Of a stretch of DNA of 64,000 nucleotides, positions 26,736-34,693 are shown in pieces. This stretch comes from Nostoc sp. FACHB-152. GTDB lineage: Bacteria; Cyanobacteriota; Cyanobacteriia; Cyanobacteriales; Nostocaceae. Made by a program: the position numbers and the translations under genes. The stretch is taken from NCBI RefSeq assembly GCF_014697475.1, contig NZ_JACJRV010000001.1, forward strand, positions 310,001 to 374,000, in the 5' to 3' direction. Numbering within the stretch: position 1 is the stretch's first letter; every line of letters begins with the position of its first letter. A model generated the notes under the pieces. The model searched no databases. It saw only the letters and a list, made by a program, of their open reading frames with translations, and was not told the origin of the DNA.

Positions 26736-27045
26736 CGGTAGGATTTAAAACTGCTTGCAGACGACTTCTAAATTCACCTTTGGGATGTCCGCCTTTGACC
26801 TCACCAATAATCTGAAATTCGCCTTCTGGAGAATCACAAATAATATAAGTAGGCCATCCCATATCTGATTTATCTGGATACTGAGTCAGCAGAATTTTAC
26901 GATATTTTCGATAGGTAGCTGTGTCTTGCATTTTGACATCAATAAACTGCAAACCCAATTCTTCAGCTACTTTTTGGTCATAAAAAGACATTTTATGGCA
27001 GATGCCGCACTCTTCTGAAGAGAATTTAATAACTGCTAAACTCAT
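26722..27045 (-). CDS. Thioredoxin-like protein
   Basis: 107 residues with thioredoxin-fold features: LAVIKFSSEECGICHKMS carries the CxxC pair (Cys-Gly-Ile-Cys), followed by a conserved-looking FIDVKMQD strand and WPTYII with the cis-Pro (about residue 66). Likely cytosolic thiol-disulfide oxidoreductase or redox sensor. Partner unknown. Converges with the OB-fold-like gene. Confidence 0.85.
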   Translation of the reverse strand: MSLAVIKFSSEECGICHKMSFYDQKVAEELGLQFIDVKMQDTATYRKYRKILLTQYPDKSDMGWPTYIICDSPEGEFQIIGEVKGGHPKGEFRSRLQAVLNPTANQN

Positions 27046-27655
27046 ATAATTTTGCGCCTCCCTGGAATTAGGGAATGTATATTATCATAATTTTTTAAAC
27101 TATGCATCTTACTCAAGACTGAACAAGGTGCGATAGAACAGTTAATGAGAATTTAAGAAAAAAATTTATATTTTTAACCAAAAATAATTTTTTTAGAAAA
27201 TATTTTGAGGACTGTCTTCTGTGGGCTATGTGACAAAAATTAGCCAAAGACTAAGCTAGGACTTTGTTATGGGCAATTGCATAATCTGCTAGAAACAAGC
27301 TTTTTACAATCTGTAATCTGGCTTTGACAAATCACTAGAATTCTGACTATAAACTATGTTAGGATGTACAAACTTACGATTCTCACCAGGGTAGCTTCTG
27401 CAAAGCAACTGAGCGATCGCAAACAAAATTTCCACAATCCATCTGCTAATTTACCAATAGTAGAAGGGCTAATAAGTGAGTTAAATCTCATAAGCACTAA
27501 GAGTATTTTAAAACTCTATCGGTGACAGGATAATTGCGAAAATTCAGAGTTAACATAAGTCAACAAAAGCTGACACTGATAGACATAAAACACTATTTGC
27601 ACTAGTATATTGTCTGAAACTTGCGCTAGAATATACGCCTAAGCAACTACCAAAA
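27046..27655. other. Intergenic, about 610 bp before the NsiR1 array
   Basis: AT-rich, one HIP1 site; no gene or recognised RNA. It may carry a distal promoter for the array or hetF. Confidence 0.4.
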
Positions 27656-27684
27656 GTTCCGAGAGACAAACGCAAGAGATTTTT

Positions 27685-27757
27685 CAAAAAATTCCCAAAT
27701 AGGTGTTAGCCATTCAGGGAAGTTAAGTATCAGGGTGGATCTACCAATTAATTGTTC
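27685..27757 (+). ncRNA. nsiR1: NsiR1-type unit A, degenerate
   Basis: Keeps GTGTTAGCCATTCAGGGAAGTTA and CAGGGTGGATCTACCAATTAATTGTT. The upstream box is TCCGAG (27659-27664) rather than TCCGGA, so promoter activity is doubtful. Confidence 0.5.
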
Positions 27758-27810
27758 CAAATTAGAGGAAAGTTCTCCGGAACAATTTTGCAAAGGCCGT
27801 TTGTTGTTTG

Positions 27811-27880
27811 AAATTCAAGAATAGAGGTGACTACTAAGCCAGAAAGTTAGTTATCTTAGTACATCTACCAATAATCTGTT
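27811..27880 (+). ncRNA. nsiR1: NsiR1-type unit B, highly degenerate
   Basis: TCCGGA at 27776-27781 is intact, but the body keeps only AGTTAGTTATC and ACATCTACCAAT; the C-rich/G-rich hairpin is lost. Confidence 0.4.
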
Positions 27881-27943
27881 TCTAGGATTCTGAAGTATGT
27901 TCCGGACAAAAATGCCAAAAACTGATATGCTGTTAAACCAGCA

Positions 27944-27991
27944 TAAAAAAATCTACCAGTTATGGCCAGTACATAGGGGAGTTATTTATTA
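27944..27991 (+). ncRNA. nsiR1: NsiR1-type unit C, 3'-truncated
   Basis: TCCGGA at 27901-27906; body begins AAAAAAATCTACCAG, keeps AGGGGAGTTATTTAT, then changes at 27991 into unrelated sequence (AGGGCGTGTCGATT), so the CAGGGTGCATCTACC part is missing. Confidence 0.5.
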
Positions 27992-28068
27992 GGGCGTGTC
28001 GATTAAATATTAATTTATTCGAGAAGTAATCAATATCTTCCGAATAAAAGGTTGCTATTTACCAAGCA

Positions 28069-28140
28069 CAAAAAAATCTCCCAGTGGTGGCAGTTTACTA
28101 GGAGATTTATTTACCAGGGTGGATTAACTAATATTATTTT
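28069..28140 (+). ncRNA. nsiR1: NsiR1-type unit D, divergent but structured
   Basis: Box TCCGAA at 28039-28044. Hairpin arms changed together: AAATCTCCCAG pairs with CTAGGAGATTT, so stem pairing is retained by compensating changes. Confidence 0.5.
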
Positions 28141-28200
28141 GTTATACAATCAAGCAACATTTACCAGATACAGCGTTTTTCGGTTGCGTGCAGTACAAGT

Positions 28201-28236
28201 AGATAGGGGCGAGAGGCTAGGGGTTAGAGGCTAGAG
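28201..28236. repeat. STRR tract inside the NsiR1 array
   Basis: AGGGGCGAGAGGCTAGGGGT units separate units D and E and replace the promoter box expected before unit E. Confidence 0.55.
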
Positions 28237-28295
28237 GAATTTACCTCATTAGGATGAAAACTGCTGTAAATTTGCATCGAAAAGTTATCATCTAC

Positions 28296-28366
28296 AAAAA
28301 AATCCCCAGCCAGTGTTAGCCAGCGAGGGGAGTTAGTTATCAGGGTGCATCTACCAATTAATTGTT
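28296..28366 (+). ncRNA. nsiR1: NsiR1-type unit E, no TCCGGA box
   Basis: The body is nearly identical to units F and G, but the upstream -35 region is replaced by the STRR-adjacent sequence. The -10-like TTATCATCTAC is kept. Confidence 0.6.
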
Positions 28367-28421
28367 CTGCCACTAAACTGCATCTCCCGGAACAATTGAC
28401 ATCGAGAAGTTATCATCTACC

Positions 28422-28495
28422 AAAAAAAATCCCCCAGCCAGTGTTAGCCAGCGAGGGGAGTTAGTTATCAGGGTGCATCTACCAATTAATTGTTC
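28422..28495 (+). ncRNA. nsiR1: NsiR1-type unit F
   Basis: Full unit. Box is CCCGGA (28386-28391) instead of TCCGGA. Nearly identical to unit G including the promoter, showing a recent unit duplication. Confidence 0.7.
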
Positions 28496-28549
28496 TGCCA
28501 CTAAACTGCATCTCCCGGAACAATTGACATCGAGAAGTTATCATCTACC

Positions 28550-28620
28550 AAAAAAAATCCCCCAGCCAGTGTTAGCCAGCGAGGGGAGTTAGTTATCAGG
28601 GTGCATCTACCAATTAGTTT
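28550..28620 (+). ncRNA. nsiR1: NsiR1-type unit G
   Basis: Full body; box CCCGGA at 28514-28519. After CATCTACCAATTA the sequence departs from the unit F pattern. Confidence 0.7.
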
Positions 28621-28680
28621 TTCCACAACTTATTTTTCCTTCCGGATAAAACTCGCTTCGATTCTGTTTGCTATCTACTC

Positions 28681-28752
28681 AAAAAAATCCCCCAGCCAGT
28701 GTCAGCCAGCTAGGGGAGTTATTTATCAGGGTGCATCTACCAATTAACTGTT
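28681..28752 (+). ncRNA. nsiR1: NsiR1-type unit H
   Basis: Perfect TCCGGA at 28641-28646, TATCTACT -10-like, body starting with an A7 tract about 35 bp after the box. CCCC/GGGG hairpin kept. Confidence 0.75.
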
Positions 28753-28807
28753 CTCGATGCGATCGCTCTGTTCCGGATAAAATTCTTATAATTGTGGCTA
28801 TCAGCCC

Positions 28808-28880
28808 AAAAAAAAATCCCCAGCTGGTGGCAGCCAGCCAGGGAAGTTAGTTATCAGGGTGCATCTACCAATTAACTGTT
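28808..28880 (+). ncRNA. nsiR1: NsiR1-type unit I
   Basis: TCCGGA at 28772-28777. Hairpin arms are altered (CAGCTGGTGGCAGCCAGC), giving a stronger CTGG/CCAG stem. The 3' part is identical to unit H's including a HIP1 site. Confidence 0.75.
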
Positions 28881-28937
28881 CTCGATGCGATCGCTCTGTT
28901 CCGGATAAAAGCTCGTAATATGATGGTTATTGAGCAT

Positions 28938-29009
28938 AAAAAATCCCCCAGCAGGCATTAGCCAGCTAGGGGAATTAAAGATCAAGGTGCATCTACCAAT
29001 AAAGTGTTC
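28938..29009 (+). ncRNA. nsiR1: NsiR1-type unit J
   Basis: TCCGGA at 28900-28905; CCCCCAGC...GCTAGGGG gives a paired stem; tail CAAGGTGCATCTACCAAT. Last full unit before hetF. Confidence 0.7.
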
Positions 29010-29027
29010 TAGGCAGATGCTCACTAA

Positions 29028-29033
29028 TCCGGA
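29028..29033 (+). promoter_or_regulatory. hetF-proximal TCCGGA (DIF-type) box
   Basis: TCCGGA 143 bp before the hetF start, followed by a vestigial unit (GGGATGCATCTA at 29088-29099). It would start transcription near 29065, giving a hetF leader of about 110 nt with a hairpin at 29127-29146. Inferred from the array pattern. Confidence 0.55.
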
Positions 29034-29126
29034 TAAAGTGATAAAGGCTAGAGATTAAAACAACTTCTTTGAGAAACATTCAGTAGCGGGATGCATCTAA
29101 GCTATCAGAAAGAGCGAAAAATCGAC

Positions 29127-29146
29127 TTGAAACTTTCGCGTTTCAA
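29127..29146 (+). promoter_or_regulatory. Hairpin in hetF leader
   Basis: TTGAAAC and GTTTCAA form a 7-bp stem around loop TTTCGC, ending 9 bp before an AGGAGG (29156-29161) and 30 bp before the GTG start. It could affect ribosome access. Confidence 0.45.
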
Positions 29147-29176
29147 ACTAGATTTAGGAGGCGAACAGGAAAGGTT

Positions 29177-31681
29177 GTGACCCAGGAATTTCACATTTCT
29201 GTGACTCCAGTAGGGCAGAATGACTACTTGGTGCGGACGGAACAGGTCGCGCCTGGAGTGCCTTTGGCAGAAGAACTGGTGACTTGGCCTGTAGCTGATT
29301 GGTTGGCGGCGGCTGGACATCTGATGAATGACCCTTTAAGGTCGGTATTACAAGGTGATGCGTTAACGCAGTCCGCCGTAGGCATTGCTAGAAATTCTGT
29401 AAACTTGGTGGCATTAGGTCAGCAATTTTATAACGCTCTGTTTCAAGGTACTCTCAGAGATAGTTGGATTACTGCCCAAGGTATTGCTCAAAACCATCAA
29501 CAAGTGCTACGCCTGAGATTGGGTCTCAAGGATAATAGGTTAGCACGTCTGCCGTGGGAAGTTATGCACGCAGGCGATCGCCCTTTAGCAACAGGCCCCT
29601 ATGTGGCTTTTTCGCGCTACCAAAGCGGCCTACTAACTACCTCACGCTTGCCATCCAGGAACGTACCACAGCTGCCAGACGATGGGATAGTACGAGTTTT
29701 AATGGTGCTGGCTTCTCCTACTGACCAAACACGGCTGGGTTTGTTGAAACAAGAAGCCTTAAGACTACAAGCAGAACTGCGCCGTAATTTATCATCTGAC
29801 AACAATCAATTACCAGAAATTGAACTGACTCTCTTAGACCAACCAGGACGGGAAGAATTAACCCAAGCCCTAGAACAAGGTAGATACGAAGTTCTGCATT
29901 ACTCAGGGCATAGTAATTTAGGGGTAAATGGGGGCGAAATTTATCTTGTCAGTAACAGAACTGGCTTGACAGAAACTCTAAGTGGTGACGACTTAGCCGG
30001 TCTACTCGTCAATAATAATATCCAAATGGCTGTGTTTAACTCCTGCTGGGGAGCATACACAGCGACATCCAACACTACAGAAGAAACAGGCGAACGCAAC
30101 CTCACAGAAAGTTTAGTCAGACGCGGGATTAAATGTGTTTTGGCGATGTCAGAACGTATCCCTGATGAAGTAGCACTGACACTCACACAACTTTTGTATC
30201 GCAACCTCAGCCAAGGATACCCTGTGGATTTGTGTGTGAGTCGAGTTCGTCAGGGATTAATTTCTGCTTACGGTTCGCACCAAACTTATTGGGCGTTGCC
30301 AATTTTGTATTTGCAGCCAGAGTTTGATGGTTTTCTCAGTCCAGAAATTTCGACCTCTACTAGTACAGAATCACTGAATGAGTATAGCCGGAGTGTGAAG
30401 GCTACTTCTATCACAGCATACTCAGCGATCGCAGATGATACGCAGATGTCTTTACCTATTGAAGAGATGATCCCACCAGGTTTAGACAATGACGCGTCTG
30501 ACTTAGATTGGTTAGGGGAAGAAACTTGGGGCGATTTAGTTGATGAAATTGAATATGATGATCCCACCTATGCAGAAGATTCGGCAATAGTTTCAGACTT
30601 GTTTCGTCAGATAGATCAGCAAAAAACCAGCAATCATCCTCCCATATTAGAAGAACCGCCTTTAGGTAACAAAGAAAGTAATTTGGCTGCAAGACAGAAT
30701 GCAGGAAAAGAAAGTCCCTTAGATAAAGACAGTTTAGGACGAAATATCGGAGAAACACCCAGGGAAACTCCTGGTAATGACCAACAACAGTCGCCCAATT
30801 CTGATTTCGCCTCAATGCCAACAGCCCAACCCCAATTTATCTCTCGCCGTCATCGACGGCAAATTTTGGGTATTGTTGGCGCAGGTGCGATCGCTACTGT
30901 CATCGGGTTAGGATGGTGGTGGCAAAATCGACGCATATTCACCTTTTCAGATATCCCGCAAATCCCTACGGAACAAGCTATATCTAGCAAAAGTAGTCCC
31001 AAAATTAACTTGCAGACTAGTCCGACAGCAATTGTTACTAACACTGCTACAGAAAGATTAAGCCAAGGTGATTTACAAGCGGGACTAGTTGCTGTGGAAG
31101 AATTATTAGACCGTGGCGCATTGACATCTGCTCAAACTGCCTTAAAATTAATTCCCCAAAAGCAAGGTAATGAACCGTCAGCCAACTTTATCAAAGGGCG
31201 ATTAGCTTGGCAGTTAATCCAAACAGGAGACAAGACATATAGCATTGATGATGTTCGCCGCTTCTGGGAAATTGCTGTCAAAGCGCAACCAGATTCGCTT
31301 TTGTATAGCAACGCTTTAGGGTTTGCTTACTACGCAGAAAATAATGTGAATCGGGCTAATGATTCTTGGTTTAAGGCTTTAAATTTAGCTCTCAACCAGC
31401 AAAGTTCAAATTCTAACGCTGCAATAGCAACCCAACCTCCCCCAATTCCTCATGATGCCTTGACTCCCTATGCTGGTTTAGCTCTTGGTTTGTATAAATC
31501 TGCCCGCAATCAACCTGCTGCGAAACAAACCCAGTATATGAATGAAGCGATTAAGTTACGCACCCTAGTCATCAATGAAGACCCAGTAAACTTTCAGGTA
31601 AATAAATTGAGTAATAATTGGCTATGGACAGAAAAAGCCATTACTGATTGGCGATCGCTTCTAGAGCAAAAAGCTGAATAA
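29177..31681 (+). CDS. hetF: HetF, CHAT-domain protease of heterocyst patterning
   Basis: 834 residues from GTG at 29177 (AGGAGG at 29156-29161). Residues about 90-385 form a CHAT (caspase-like) domain: RLPWEVMHAGDRPLA, then EVLHYSGHSN with His241/His245 and AVFNSCWGAY with Cys290 as the dyad, ending KCVLAMSERIPDEVALTLT. A long acidic, disordered linker follows, then a membrane helix (about 556-580, ILGIVGAGAIATVIGLGWWW) and a TPR-like C-terminal region (about 620-834). HetF is needed for heterocyst differentiation and for turnover of PatA/HetR in Anabaena (established). The NsiR1 array directly upstream supports the assignment. Confidence 0.9.
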   Translation: MTQEFHISVTPVGQNDYLVRTEQVAPGVPLAEELVTWPVADWLAAAGHLMNDPLRSVLQGDALTQSAVGIARNSVNLVALGQQFYNALFQGTLRDSWITAQGIAQNHQQVLRLRLGLKDNRLARLPWEVMHAGDRPLATGPYVAFSRYQSGLLTTSRLPSRNVPQLPDDGIVRVLMVLASPTDQTRLGLLKQEALRLQAELRRNLSSDNNQLPEIELTLLDQPGREELTQALEQGRYEVLHYSGHSNLGVNGGEIYLVSNRTGLTETLSGDDLAGLLVNNNIQMAVFNSCWGAYTATSNTTEETGERNLTESLVRRGIKCVLAMSERIPDEVALTLTQLLYRNLSQGYPVDLCVSRVRQGLISAYGSHQTYWALPILYLQPEFDGFLSPEISTSTSTESLNEYSRSVKATSITAYSAIADDTQMSLPIEEMIPPGLDNDASDLDWLGEETWGDLVDEIEYDDPTYAEDSAIVSDLFRQIDQQKTSNHPPILEEPPLGNKESNLAARQNAGKESPLDKDSLGRNIGETPRETPGNDQQQSPNSDFASMPTAQPQFISRRHRRQILGIVGAGAIATVIGLGWWWQNRRIFTFSDIPQIPTEQAISSKSSPKINLQTSPTAIVTNTATERLSQGDLQAGLVAVEELLDRGALTSAQTALKLIPQKQGNEPSANFIKGRLAWQLIQTGDKTYSIDDVRRFWEIAVKAQPDSLLYSNALGFAYYAENNVNRANDSWFKALNLALNQQSSNSNAAIATQPPPIPHDALTPYAGLALGLYKSARNQPAAKQTQYMNEAIKLRTLVINEDPVNFQVNKLSNNWLWTEKAITDWRSLLEQKAE

Positions 31682-31828
31682 TTATGAGGTAATAAGTCTT
31701 TCTCAAGACACAGAGATATTATGTGCTGTGGTAGAAGACTTTTAGATAGTAATTTCATAAAGTGATTAATAATATCAAACAAGCTGTTAAGAAAATATAT
31801 TTTTCTATTAATAGGTACTGAAACTGGT

Positions 31829-32236
31829 ATGCCTTCAGATTCATCATCTAACAAATTGACACAAACAAGTAAAACAATAGATATAGATGGTCATCGTCCA
31901 GTTGACCCCAGTAACATTGAAATTAAGGAAACGATTGATATAGATGGGCAGCGTCCAATTGGAAAGGCTGAGAATTATTCAGAAAAAACAATAGATATAG
32001 ATGGTCAACGCCCGATTAGTAAGAGCGACTTTGAAGGGCATGAGATGTTAACAGTAGATGGTCAACGACCAATTGACCCTAATGATTTAGACGTGGAAGA
32101 AATTCTTGAGATAGACGGTCAAAGACCAATCGCTAAGAATAGTTTTCAAGTTCAAGATACTTTAGAAGTAGATGGTAGCCGACCAATTTCAGATAATACT
32201 GTTGAACAACAAATGCCAACAGATTATATCGATTAA
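31829..32236 (+). CDS. Six-repeat acidic protein (IDGxRPI), unknown function
   Basis: 135 residues, almost entirely six copies of a motif [IV]DG[HQS]RP[IV]. The Asp of the DG pair lies at residues 20, 39, 58, 77, 96 and 115, an exact 19-residue period with no indel, while linkers vary (KETIDIDGQRPI, EILEIDGQRPI). No signal peptide or membrane segment; acidic. The ATG at 31829 is 147 bp after hetF on the same strand. A terminator-like hairpin follows (32306-32340), so the hetF transcript may include it. Repeats suggest a linear binding scaffold. Function unknown. Confidence 0.85.
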   Translation: MPSDSSSNKLTQTSKTIDIDGHRPVDPSNIEIKETIDIDGQRPIGKAENYSEKTIDIDGQRPISKSDFEGHEMLTVDGQRPIDPNDLDVEEILEIDGQRPIAKNSFQVQDTLEVDGSRPISDNTVEQQMPTDYID

Positions 32237-32305
32237 AATCACGAGCTTTTTTTGGCACATTTAATTAATGCTTAATTAAAGATTAAAGTTTATCCATAGA
32301 CTCAG

Positions 32306-32340
32306 ATACCCAACTTTGTTTAAAAGTCGGGTATTTTTAT
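32306..32340 (+). terminator. Rho-independent terminator
   Basis: ATACCCAACTTT pairs with AAAGTCGGGTAT (one mismatch) around a short loop and is followed by TTTTTAT. It closes the hetF/repeat-protein region. Confidence 0.75.
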
Positions 32341-32435
32341 AATTGTTGTATTTAATTATTTATATTTTTTTAGAAAAGTTCGTTTAAATAGTCATAAAAA
32401 TATAAGAACTAAATTAATTCCAATTTCTATCTTAT

Positions 32436-32474
32436 GATTTATAAATTTAGTTGCTAGCTCTAAATTTATAAATC
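32436..32474. promoter_or_regulatory. 15-bp perfect inverted repeat before the DUF3352 gene
   Basis: GATTTATAAATTTAG (32436-32450) and CTAAATTTATAAATC (32460-32474) flank a 9-bp spacer and end 18 bp before the ATG at 32493. It may be an operator or a leader hairpin. Confidence 0.55.
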
Positions 32475-32492
32475 AAAAATCTACCATTCAAA

Positions 32493-34334
32493 ATGCTATC
32501 ATCCCCAATCATTACAGTATCCTTGATGTCGGCTTTAGCGATCTCTTCTCCAGTTGCTCAAACTAGTGAACCGACTGCACCCCCTCAAGTGGCGATCGCC
32601 AATATTCTGCCAGCAGATACACCATTGGTAGGTTTGGTAAACACCAAAGCAGCTGCCTGGACATCATTAAATCGTTTTTATTTGTTTGATAGAGCCTTTA
32701 CAGCAGGAGCGAAATTTTTACCCTCGACTTTTAAATTTGATTATGCACGCGATGTTGAGCCATTGTTAGCTGGGCCTGTGATGTTTGCTTTTTTACCCAA
32801 GGTTGAGGGTACAACTGCAACCATAGATAATAATTTTGTCGTGTTGGTTCCAGTCAAGAACGAGTCACTCATCCAGCCTTTTTTAGACTCAATGAAAGAG
32901 GATTCACAACGGGTAAAGGTACGGGAGTATAAAGGCATCACTATCTTAGAAATGAAGCCTCCCGAATCACCAAAATCGCCGTCACTACCAAAATCTCCCG
33001 AAGTAACTCCATCGCCTGAATTACCCGAAGTACCACCACCAATTGACGAAACCCCAAAGACCAAGCAACTTCCTGCATTAGGAAAACGCAAACTTGCTGC
33101 AATGCCTGATTTGATTAAACCAGATTGGTTCAACAAACAACGAGGATTTGCGATCGCCACTTTACCAGGTTATGTCGTCACAGGTATGACCGCTAAATCT
33201 ATTGAGCAAGTCATTGATGCTTCCCAAGGAGATAACACTCTCGCAAAACACTCTCAATTTCAGCAAACAATAGGGCATCCTCAATATGGCAAGTCATTAT
33301 TCACAATTTATGAAAACTTGCCGACTTTTGTACCTCTAATTAATGACATCACCAAAGATCCCAGCTTACCTTTCCCCATAATTGGTACTGACACGATTAA
33401 TCTTGATCAATTGAAAAACTTTGGCAGCGTCAATGGTTTTCTCACTATAGAACCAGAAGGTTTGCGCTTTCAAGCTACCGCTTATCGCCAAACACCTAAA
33501 TCAGAACAAGATGCCTTTGTAGTAGAAAAACAAGAAGCTATACTGTCAAGATTGCCAGGTGCGACTTACTCAACCTTAACTGGCCGAAATCTAAATCAGA
33601 AATGGCAGTTGTTAACTGAAGCCATTAGTACAAAGCCACAACTAAAAGATTGGTTAACACAACTGCGTAGTTTTGTCCGTACCAGTACAGGACTCGATTT
33701 AGAAAAAGACATCACAAATTGGATGGATGGTGACTATGCGTTCTTTTTGTTTCCTTCCAAGGGTGGAGTTTTAGGTTCAATCCCCAACTTAAATTTAGGA
33801 ATAGGGATGGCTGTACAAACCAATAACCGTACCGCCGCCGAAAACACTCTCAAGAAACTAGATGAATTTATTAAATCCTTCTCAACCGGAGGAGTAGTAG
33901 TTAATACTCATAACCTTAAAGGTCAAACTATTACTAGTTGGGATGTAGCAGGTGATTCTTCACAAAGCTTACTTGCTTATAATTGGGCTGACGATAATAC
34001 CGTCATTGTCACAACTGGATTTGGAGCAATTCAAGATTTAGTACCGCAACCTTATGTTAAGTTACCCGCGACTTATAACTTCCAGACTGCGACAAATTCC
34101 TTACCCCGTCCCAACTACGGATATTTTTATTTGAATGGAGGGTCTACCTTATCATGGATTTACGGATTTCTGCCCACTATATTGAATGACCAAACCATTC
34201 AACCTTGGAAACCAATTATCGGGTCAGTCTACAGCTTGAGTGCTACAACTGCAACAACATCAGACAGAGAACAATTTGACTTTTTAATGGTGTTAGCTCC
34301 CACTAGAAAACCAGTCGAACCGGTGAAGAATTAA
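32493..34334 (+). CDS. DUF3352-family exported protein
   Basis: 613 residues. A signal peptide (TVSLMSALAISSPVAQTSEP) is followed by the DUF3352 start ANILPADTPLVGLVNTKAAAW and repeated elements of that family (KGITILEMK, GFAIATLPGYVVTG, LTGRNLNQKW, NWMDGDYAFFLFPSKGG). A proline/serine-rich insert lies at about 155-190 (SPKSPSLPKSPEVTPSPELP), probably unstructured. DUF3352 proteins are common in cyanobacteria and exported; function unknown. Transcription may be controlled by the palindrome immediately upstream. A direct repeat begins at the stop codon. Confidence 0.82.
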   Translation: MLSSPIITVSLMSALAISSPVAQTSEPTAPPQVAIANILPADTPLVGLVNTKAAAWTSLNRFYLFDRAFTAGAKFLPSTFKFDYARDVEPLLAGPVMFAFLPKVEGTTATIDNNFVVLVPVKNESLIQPFLDSMKEDSQRVKVREYKGITILEMKPPESPKSPSLPKSPEVTPSPELPEVPPPIDETPKTKQLPALGKRKLAAMPDLIKPDWFNKQRGFAIATLPGYVVTGMTAKSIEQVIDASQGDNTLAKHSQFQQTIGHPQYGKSLFTIYENLPTFVPLINDITKDPSLPFPIIGTDTINLDQLKNFGSVNGFLTIEPEGLRFQATAYRQTPKSEQDAFVVEKQEAILSRLPGATYSTLTGRNLNQKWQLLTEAISTKPQLKDWLTQLRSFVRTSTGLDLEKDITNWMDGDYAFFLFPSKGGVLGSIPNLNLGIGMAVQTNNRTAAENTLKKLDEFIKSFSTGGVVVNTHNLKGQTITSWDVAGDSSQSLLAYNWADDNTVIVTTGFGAIQDLVPQPYVKLPATYNFQTATNSLPRPNYGYFYLNGGSTLSWIYGFLPTILNDQTIQPWKPIIGSVYSLSATTATTSDREQFDFLMVLAPTRKPVEPVKN

Positions 34335-34469
34335 TGCTTCGCCATATAACAAAGGCAACAGAAAATCCTGGAACTTAAAGAAAAGCTAATAGCAAGCGAT
34401 CGCACTACATGAGACTTTAGAGATAGGCGATCGCTCATAATAAAATTAACCCTATTGGCAAACTACCTA
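34328..34469. repeat. 142-bp direct repeat, left copy
   Basis: About 90% identical to 38950-39091. The right copy contains the last 16 codons and downstream flank of the dynamin-like gene; the left copy is therefore a detached gene tail. The two copies bracket the GTPase genes (4480 bp between). Confidence 0.85.
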
Positions 34470-34693
34470 TAAAAACTCTATTAGGTATTGGAACATGATC
34501 CAAAGCAAAACTTTGGGTCATTTATTGTTTTTTATTATAATTATGACTTTGTATTTTTATTAAAAGTTAGAAATTTAGAAATGATGTAATGGTCACGGAG
34601 TACCTATAGAAGCATTACTTATAATTAAGTATATTTTCTGACAGAATTTGAGCGATTATTGCTTAGTCTAAATTAATAATTCGCGGTAAAAAT

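Larger units (their letters stand above)
27656..29100 (+). repeat. Tandem array of NsiR1-type units upstream of hetF
   Basis: About ten units, spacing near 127-130 bp where intact. Each joins a promoter-like segment with TCCGGA or a variant, a TATC/TATCA -10-like stretch, an A-tract, then a conserved block CCCCCAGCCAGTGTTAGCC...GGGGAGTTA...CAGGGTGCATCTACC. This matches the known tandem NsiR1 array upstream of hetF in Anabaena sp. PCC 7120 (12 repeats there, TCCGGA 'DIF' promoters). Left units are degenerate, the middle units nearly identical. An STRR tract (28201-28236) splits the array between units D and E. Confidence 0.9.

Noticed and set aside
27656-29100. CRISPR array
   Set aside because: Units are about 128 bp with promoters and fold-conserving changes, no short constant repeat with unique spacers, and no cas genes; it matches the NsiR1 locus.
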